In this document: positions 59,539-64,000 of the stretch, in pieces
Layout: each line of letters opens with the position of its first letter
Numbering within the stretch: the first letter of the stretch is position 1
Source: RUG12519 sp045649685
Lineage (GTDB): Bacteria > Bacillota > Clostridia > Oscillospirales > Ruminococcaceae
Length of the DNA stretch: 64,000 nt
Direction of reading: 5' to 3'
Assembly: GCA_045649685.1 (NCBI GenBank)
Contig: JAZRQJ010000007.1
Span: 248,001-312,000, forward strand
The notes under the pieces: model-generated
Databases searched by the model: none
What the model saw: the letters and a program-made list of their open reading frames with translations, nothing else
Told to the model about the DNA's origin: nothing
Program-made: the position numbers and the translations under genes

Positions 59539-61002
59539 TTAAATATTTGGTAATTTTATATTACCAATCAACAGTTCACAACATTTTGCTATTTTGAATA
59601 GTTTTTCTTCCTCAAAGTGATTGCATATTAGTTGAAAACCTATTGGAAGATCATTTTTATTAAGACAACAAGGTAAGCTTATTGCAGGAACACCTGATAT
59701 GTTAGATGAGACTGTGTTCATATCATTAGAATGCATTTTTGTTGAATCATTTATTTCTGCACCTATGCAGAATGGGGGAGTTGGCACAGTTGGAGTTAAA
59801 ATCACATCATATTCCTTAAATGTTTCCTGAAATTCGGAAATTATTTTGTTTTGTAATAATTTTGCACGTTTATAATATGTATCGTAATATCCCGATGATA
59901 AAATGTAAGTTCCTAACATTATTCTTGTTTTAACTTCAGTTCCAAATCCTTCAGTTCTAGTGTTTTCATACATTTCAGTTAATGTTGAATAGTTCTTAGA
60001 CCTATAGCCATAATGCACACCATCATATCTAGCTAAATTAGATGAAGCTTCTGCAGAAGAGATTATATAATAAGCGCTTAGTGCATGAGGTGTGCTTGGA
60101 AGGGATATTTTTGAGATTTTTGCCCCATTTTTTTCTAACATTTTTACTACATTCAAAACAGCGTTTTTAACATCATCATCTATTTGATTGCTAAAATATT
60201 CTTTAGGTATGGCAACTTTCAAACCTTTAATCATTGATATATCTGAAAAATCAATATCCCAATTTAGAGGTTTTATTTTTTGGCTAGTAGCATCTAGGTT
60301 GTCTTGACCGCTAATTATTGAGTATAGTAGAGCAGCATCGTCGACAGATTTAGTTATTGGTCCAATTTGATCTAAAGAAGAGGCAAAAGCTATCAAACCA
60401 TATCTCGATATTGCTCCATATGTTGGTTTTAGACCGACCACTCCACAGTAAGAAGCTGGTTGTCGTATAGATCCTCCTGTATCCGATCCTAAAGACATAA
60501 TAGCCTCTCCTGCAGCAACAGCTGCTGCACTACCACCAGAACTACCACCAGGAACACAATTGATATTATATGGGTTTTTTGTTGTTTTAAAGTATGATGT
60601 TTCTGTTGAAGAACCCATGGCAAATTCATCCATGTTTAATTTTCCGGTCATTACGACGTTTGCATTTTTCAATTTTTTGATAACTGTTGCATCATATGGT
60701 GGAATAAAGTTGTGGAGCATTTTAGAAGAACAAGTGGTTAATATATTTTTAGTGCAAATATTATCTTTAATTCCTATTGGAATACCTGCCAAAGAAGATA
60801 TTTGTTCACCTTTGGATATTTTTTCATCGACCAATTTTGCTGTTTTAACAGCATCTTCTTCACATAGTGTTACATATGATTGTATTTTTGATTCAACAGA
60901 ATTAATTTGTGAAAAAACATTATTGGTTAATTCTAACGCTGAAATTTCTTTTGCTTTAATCATTTTAGATAGTTTTGCTGCGGACATTTCATAAAGATTC
61001 AT
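59539..61002 (-). CDS. gatA: Asp/Glu-tRNA amidotransferase subunit A
   Basis: Amidase that releases ammonia from glutamine for GatB. 487 residues. The amidase signature has the Ser-cisSer-Lys triad: the Lys in GIPIGIKDNI, and GGSSGGSAAAVAAGEAIMSLGSDTGGSIRQPA. ATG 61002 has AAAGGA upstream. Between gatC and gatB, with 15 and 19 bases of gap. Confidence 0.97.
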   Translation of the reverse strand: MNLYEMSAAKLSKMIKAKEISALELTNNVFSQINSVESKIQSYVTLCEEDAVKTAKLVDEKISKGEQISSLAGIPIGIKDNICTKNILTTCSSKMLHNFIPPYDATVIKKLKNANVVMTGKLNMDEFAMGSSTETSYFKTTKNPYNINCVPGGSSGGSAAAVAAGEAIMSLGSDTGGSIRQPASYCGVVGLKPTYGAISRYGLIAFASSLDQIGPITKSVDDAALLYSIISGQDNLDATSQKIKPLNWDIDFSDISMIKGLKVAIPKEYFSNQIDDDVKNAVLNVVKMLEKNGAKISKISLPSTPHALSAYYIISSAEASSNLARYDGVHYGYRSKNYSTLTEMYENTRTEGFGTEVKTRIMLGTYILSSGYYDTYYKRAKLLQNKIISEFQETFKEYDVILTPTVPTPPFCIGAEINDSTKMHSNDMNTVSSNISGVPAISLPCCLNKNDLPIGFQLICNHFEEEKLFKIAKCCELLIGNIKLPNI

Positions 61003-61017
61003 ATTAGTATTTCCTTT

Positions 61018-61290
61018 CTAGTCAATTTCTTTAGGGACAACAGCACATCCTGCTTTTATTTGAGGTGCATTTTTTAAAATATCATCTCGAGTAAATTCTT
61101 GGTCTTTCACGTTATCATTGCGTAGAGTCATTATATTATCAGGATTAAAAAAGCTGTCGTTTTCGTTAGGATTTGGCAAGTCCTCTACGCTCTTTAATAT
61201 TTTGCTAATATCAGTTTTTATTTTTTCAGCCAATTCGTCATCTATTTTGATTTTACATAGTTTTGCTAGATGTATTATATCCATATTCAT
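61018..61290 (-). CDS. gatC: Asp/Glu-tRNA amidotransferase subunit C
   Basis: Small scaffold of GatCAB. 90 residues. IIHLAKLCKIKIDDELAEKIKTD at the N-terminus and the C-terminal TRDDILKNAPQIKAGCAVVPKEID are family-typical. AAGGAGG precedes the ATG. gatA follows directly. Confidence 0.95.
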   Translation of the reverse strand: MNMDIIHLAKLCKIKIDDELAEKIKTDISKILKSVEDLPNPNENDSFFNPDNIMTLRNDNVKDQEFTRDDILKNAPQIKAGCAVVPKEID

Positions 61291-61312
61291 AATTTTCCTC
61301 CTTAAGGTTATA

Positions 61313-63301
61313 TTAATTTTTTCTAACCATATCTATGGCTTCATTTTCATTTATTATTTTTATATTTAAACTTTTTGCTTTTTCTAGTTTTTGTCCTGCG
61401 TTTTCGCCAGCTATCAAATAGTTTGTTTTTGATGATATGCTAGAGGAAACTTTACCACCAGCATCTTCAATCAATTGTTTCATTTCGTTTCGGGTTTTAG
61501 AAATTAGCTTTCCTGTTATCACAAAGGTAATGTTTTTCAAGGTGTTGTCTTGCTCTTTTATATCATCTGATTGCATATTTAAACCTAGTTCTTTTAATTT
61601 GTGTATTAAATTTTTTGTTTCATTGACCGAAAAGAATTTTTCTATATTAGAAGCTAAAACCGGACCAATACCTTCAATTTTAGCAAGGTTTTCTGCATTT
61701 GAATCCATAAGTTCAAAAATGTTTTTATAGTTTTTGCATATAAGTTTTGCTATATTTGCACCAACGCCTCGAATACCTAATCCAAAAATTAATTGCCATA
61801 ATGAATTGTTTTTAGAATTTTCAATCGATTTTATTAAATTTTCTGATGATTTGTCTGCGAACCTATCTAATTTTAAAATTTGTTCTTTAGTTAATTTATA
61901 TATATCAGAAATGTCGCTTATTAAGTTGGATTTTACCAGATATTTTATATTTGCTTCTCCAAGACCAGTGATATTCATAGCTTCCCTTGAAGCAAAATGA
62001 ATTAAGTGTTGTGTTATTGTAGCTGGACAAGATGGGTTTTCACATCTAATTGCAGCTTCGTCTTTGTTTTTTATTACTTTACTTTCGCATATTGGGCAAT
62101 GTGTGGGTAATTTATAGGGAACACTATTTTGTTTATGTTTTACTGATTTTACAACTTCGGGAATAATTTCTCCAGCTTTTCTTACAACGATAGTGTCTCC
62201 AATTCTAATTTCTTTTTTATCTATAAAATCTTGATTGTGTAGGGAAGCTCTGCTTACAGTTGTTCCGGCCAGCAGTATTGGATCAAACAAAGCTACTGGA
62301 GTTAAAACACCTGTTCTGCCTATATTTATTTCTATTTCTTTCAATATGGTTTCTTTATGTTCTGGTGGATATTTGAAGGCAATAGCCCAACGTGGATTTT
62401 TTGCAGTTGAACCTAGCTTTTCACGATCATCGAAAGAATTTACTTTTATAACCGCTCCATCTATATCAAATGGGTAGTTTGATTTTATTTTACCAATATC
62501 ATTTATTTTATTTATACAGTCGTTTATATTGTAAAAAATACTAGATTCTGGTATGACAAGAAATCCCAATTTTTTGAGTAGTTTTATTGAATCTGAATGT
62601 GTTGATATTTCCAAACCTTTGATTTGCTGAATATTAAAAACTATAGCTTGTAAGCCTCTTGATGCTACAATTGAGGACTGTTTTTGTCTTAAAGATCCTG
62701 CGGCTGCATTTCTAGGATTTTTAAAAGGTATTTCGTTTGCATCTTTTTGCTTAGAAGTTAGTTCGTTAAATTTATCTAATGGCATATATACTTCTGCTCT
62801 TACTTCTAAAAATGGTATGTTTTGGGTTAGTTTGTTTGGAATTGACGATATCATTTTTAAGTTTTCGGTGACATCTTCGCCCACAAAACCATTACCACGT
62901 GTGGATCCTCTAATGAAGTTACCTTTTTCATATTCTAGAGAAACGGATAATCCATCTACTTTTGGTTCTACAACATATGAAACATTATGTGTTTTTTCGC
63001 GAACACGGCTATCAAACTGCAATAGTTCATCAAAATCAAATGCATCTTGCAAGCTACCCATTTGAATTTGGTGTTTTACTTTTTCGAAAGATGAAGAAGC
63101 AACACCTCCAACAGTTGATACAGGTGATGTTGAGAGTTTATATTTTGGATATTCCTTTTCCAGATCAGCTAGTCGTCTTAGTAGCATGTCATATTCATAA
63201 TCTGTTATTTCAGGGTTGTCTTCGTTGTAATATAGATTGTTATGATATTGGATTTGTTGTGTAAGATTCTCAATTTCCTTTTTTGCATATTTTTTGTTCA
63301 C
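61313..63301 (-). CDS. ligA: NAD-dependent DNA ligase LigA
   Basis: Seals nicks in replication and repair. 662 residues. Ia domain HNNLYYNEDNPEITDYEYD, adenylation Lys in VEPKVDGLSVSLEYE, OB-fold region, Zn finger (CPICES..., CENPSC), helix-hairpin-helix repeats and a BRCT domain at the C-terminus (ITFVITGKLISKTRNEMKQLI). GTG 63301 is preferred over TTG 63307, with GGAGG 6 bases away. It heads the ligA-gatCAB run. Confidence 0.96.
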   Translation of the reverse strand: MNKKYAKKEIENLTQQIQYHNNLYYNEDNPEITDYEYDMLLRRLADLEKEYPKYKLSTSPVSTVGGVASSSFEKVKHQIQMGSLQDAFDFDELLQFDSRVREKTHNVSYVVEPKVDGLSVSLEYEKGNFIRGSTRGNGFVGEDVTENLKMISSIPNKLTQNIPFLEVRAEVYMPLDKFNELTSKQKDANEIPFKNPRNAAAGSLRQKQSSIVASRGLQAIVFNIQQIKGLEISTHSDSIKLLKKLGFLVIPESSIFYNINDCINKINDIGKIKSNYPFDIDGAVIKVNSFDDREKLGSTAKNPRWAIAFKYPPEHKETILKEIEINIGRTGVLTPVALFDPILLAGTTVSRASLHNQDFIDKKEIRIGDTIVVRKAGEIIPEVVKSVKHKQNSVPYKLPTHCPICESKVIKNKDEAAIRCENPSCPATITQHLIHFASREAMNITGLGEANIKYLVKSNLISDISDIYKLTKEQILKLDRFADKSSENLIKSIENSKNNSLWQLIFGLGIRGVGANIAKLICKNYKNIFELMDSNAENLAKIEGIGPVLASNIEKFFSVNETKNLIHKLKELGLNMQSDDIKEQDNTLKNITFVITGKLISKTRNEMKQLIEDAGGKVSSSISSKTNYLIAGENAGQKLEKAKSLNIKIINENEAIDMVRKN

Positions 63302-63323
63302 GTGCAACCTCCATAATTATCAT

Positions 63324-63340
63324 AGTGTAAAAATTACACT
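63324..63340. promoter_or_regulatory. Perfect inverted repeat between ligA and the DtxR-type gene
   Basis: AGTGTAA-AAA-TTACACT, 7+7 with a 3-base centre, lies 22 bases upstream of ligA on the minus strand. It could be an operator for a metal-dependent repressor such as the divergent DtxR-type protein. This is a guess from proximity. Confidence 0.5.
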
Positions 63341-63420
63341 TTTATAAAACATACTTAATTATTTTAACACATTTACATATTAAAAAAAACTATATATTTT
63401 AATTATATTATTAAATATGG

Positions 63421-63449
63421 TTGAGATTTTGACAATATAATGGTAAAAT
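63421..63449 (+). promoter_or_regulatory. Candidate sigma-A promoter for the DtxR-type regulator
   Basis: TTGAGA (63421-63426), a 17-base spacer and TAAAAT (63444-63449) with a TGG extended -10. An alternative TTGACA at 63429 has a poor -10. Confidence 0.6.
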
Positions 63450-63496
63450 TGGTAATGATAAGGTTGTTATTTAAATTATTTGAGGCAGGTGAAAGT

Positions 63497-63874
63497 ATGC
63501 AACTTCATGAATCGGGAGAAAATTATCTTGAGGTTATGTTGATTTTAAACAAAGAAAAAGGATATATTAGATCGGTGGACATAGCTAATAAATTATCGTT
63601 TTCTAAACCTAGTGTTTCTAGGGCTGTTTCAATATTAAAAAAAGCGGGACATATAGTTATGGATGAAGATGGCCTTATTACATTAACTGAATCTGGAAAA
63701 TTAATTGCTGAGAAAATATATGAGAGACATTGCTTTTTGGTTAAGTGTTTTAAATTTTTGGGAGTATCCGATGAAATTGCTGAAGAAGATGCATGTAGAA
63801 TAGAACATGTTATGAGTCAAGAAACATTTGAAAAGTTGAGAAAACATTTTGAGAATATTGCAGTTTTTGAATAA
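63497..63874 (+). CDS. DtxR/MntR-family metal-dependent transcriptional regulator
   Basis: 125 residues. An N-terminal winged helix (ENYLEVMLILNKEKGYIRSV, DIANKLSFSKPSVSRAVSIL, then the wing with HIVMDEDGLITLTE) and a dimerisation/metal region with ERHCFLVKCFKFLG and DACRIEHVMSQETFEKL, whose Cys, Glu and His residues are metal-ligand candidates. Length is that of MntR-like proteins without an SH3 domain. ATG 63497 has AGGTGA upstream; the frame from 63440 lacks a site. Iron or manganese response is inferred. No transporter is adjacent. Confidence 0.88.
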   Translation: MQLHESGENYLEVMLILNKEKGYIRSVDIANKLSFSKPSVSRAVSILKKAGHIVMDEDGLITLTESGKLIAEKIYERHCFLVKCFKFLGVSDEIAEEDACRIEHVMSQETFEKLRKHFENIAVFE

Positions 63875-63908
63875 AAAATAAAAATTTTATAAAAAAACAA
63901 AAAAAGTA

Positions 63909-63937
63909 TTGACAAATATGTGCCTAGTTGATATAAT
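63909..63937 (+). promoter_or_regulatory. Consensus sigma-A promoter for tRNA-Lys
   Basis: TTGACA (63909-63914), a 17-base spacer and TATAAT (63932-63937). Confidence 0.9.
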
Positions 63938-63962
63938 AATATCCGTTGTCAGGTGAATGTCT

Positions 63963-64000
63963 GAGCCACTAGCTCAGTTGGCAGAGCATTTGACTTTTAA
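63963..64000 (+). tRNA. tRNA-Lys (anticodon TTT), 5' part
   Basis: The acceptor strand GAGCCAC, the D arm (GCTCAGTTGGCAGAGC) and the anticodon arm up to TTTGACTTTTAA are present. The loop CTTTTAA gives anticodon TTT. The gene runs off the end of the window. Confidence 0.9.

Overview
The window is a strongly AT-rich chromosomal segment from an anaerobic, spore-lineage member of the Clostridia. That reading rests on genes present: cotJA-cotJB-cotJC spore coat genes, spoIVB with a sigma-G-like promoter, spoIIIE, a TepA/ClpP-like protease, a flavodiiron protein, a CoA-dehydratase activase system, an ECF transporter module and GatCAB. Ribosome binding sites are of the Firmicutes AGGAGG type. Start codons are often TTG: I assign TTG to about 14 of some 60 genes. 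I see no insertion sequence, prophage, CRISPR array or integrase.

Layout. 1-1446: 3' part of pnp. 1.6-4.7 kb: tRNA-Leu, glmU and a convergent amino-acid permease. 5-10 kb: a cell-wall peptidase, then aroB-aroA-aroC and a pseudouridine synthase. 10-12.3 kb: XRE regulator, tRNA-Arg, a small gene and the cotJ operon. 12.4-15 kb: a short prolyl-tRNA synthetase and a secreted two-domain cell-wall hydrolase with a (Pro-Gln)14 linker. 15.3-24.9 kb: one long co-directional run, ruvC-ruvA-ruvB-glmM-methyltransferase-ecfA1-ecfA2-ecfT-truA-DUF5711-cvpA. 25-29 kb: clpE, a small basic protein gene and fprA. 29-33 kb: a 43-residue membrane peptide, then hom-thrB-lysC. 33-39 kb: an acyl-CoA synthetase and a two-gene CoA-dehydratase/activase system. 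39-42 kb: bioY, spoIVB and a lipoprotein. 42-44.5 kb: trpS and an aspartate aminotransferase. 44.8-51 kb: LCP protein, tepA, spoIIIE, a ComEC-like metallohydrolase with DUF3006, and an orphan response regulator. 51.3-52.7 kb: an NTT-type ATP/ADP translocase. 52.8-54.2 kb: Nudix hydrolase and an XRE/membrane-protein pair with a palindromic operator. 54.3-58 kb: tmRNA-smpB and recR-ybaB-dnaX with SRP RNA. 58-63.3 kb: ligA-gatC-gatA-gatB. 63.4-64 kb: a DtxR-type regulator and the start of tRNA-Lys.

Most of the window is housekeeping. The item that stands out is the nucleotide translocase at 51349-52698, a family best known from obligate intracellular energy parasites such as Chlamydia and Rickettsia. 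Here it sits in a sporulation-lineage clostridium, behind a strong promoter and next to an orphan response regulator with a degenerate receiver domain. Intracellular, translocase-bearing Clostridia have been described from termite-gut protists, and this genome may be related. It still carries shikimate and threonine/lysine-branch genes, so if it is an endosymbiont it is not extremely reduced in this region. The prolyl-tRNA synthetase lacking the usual bacterial editing insertion fits the same theme, but neither point proves an intracellular life.
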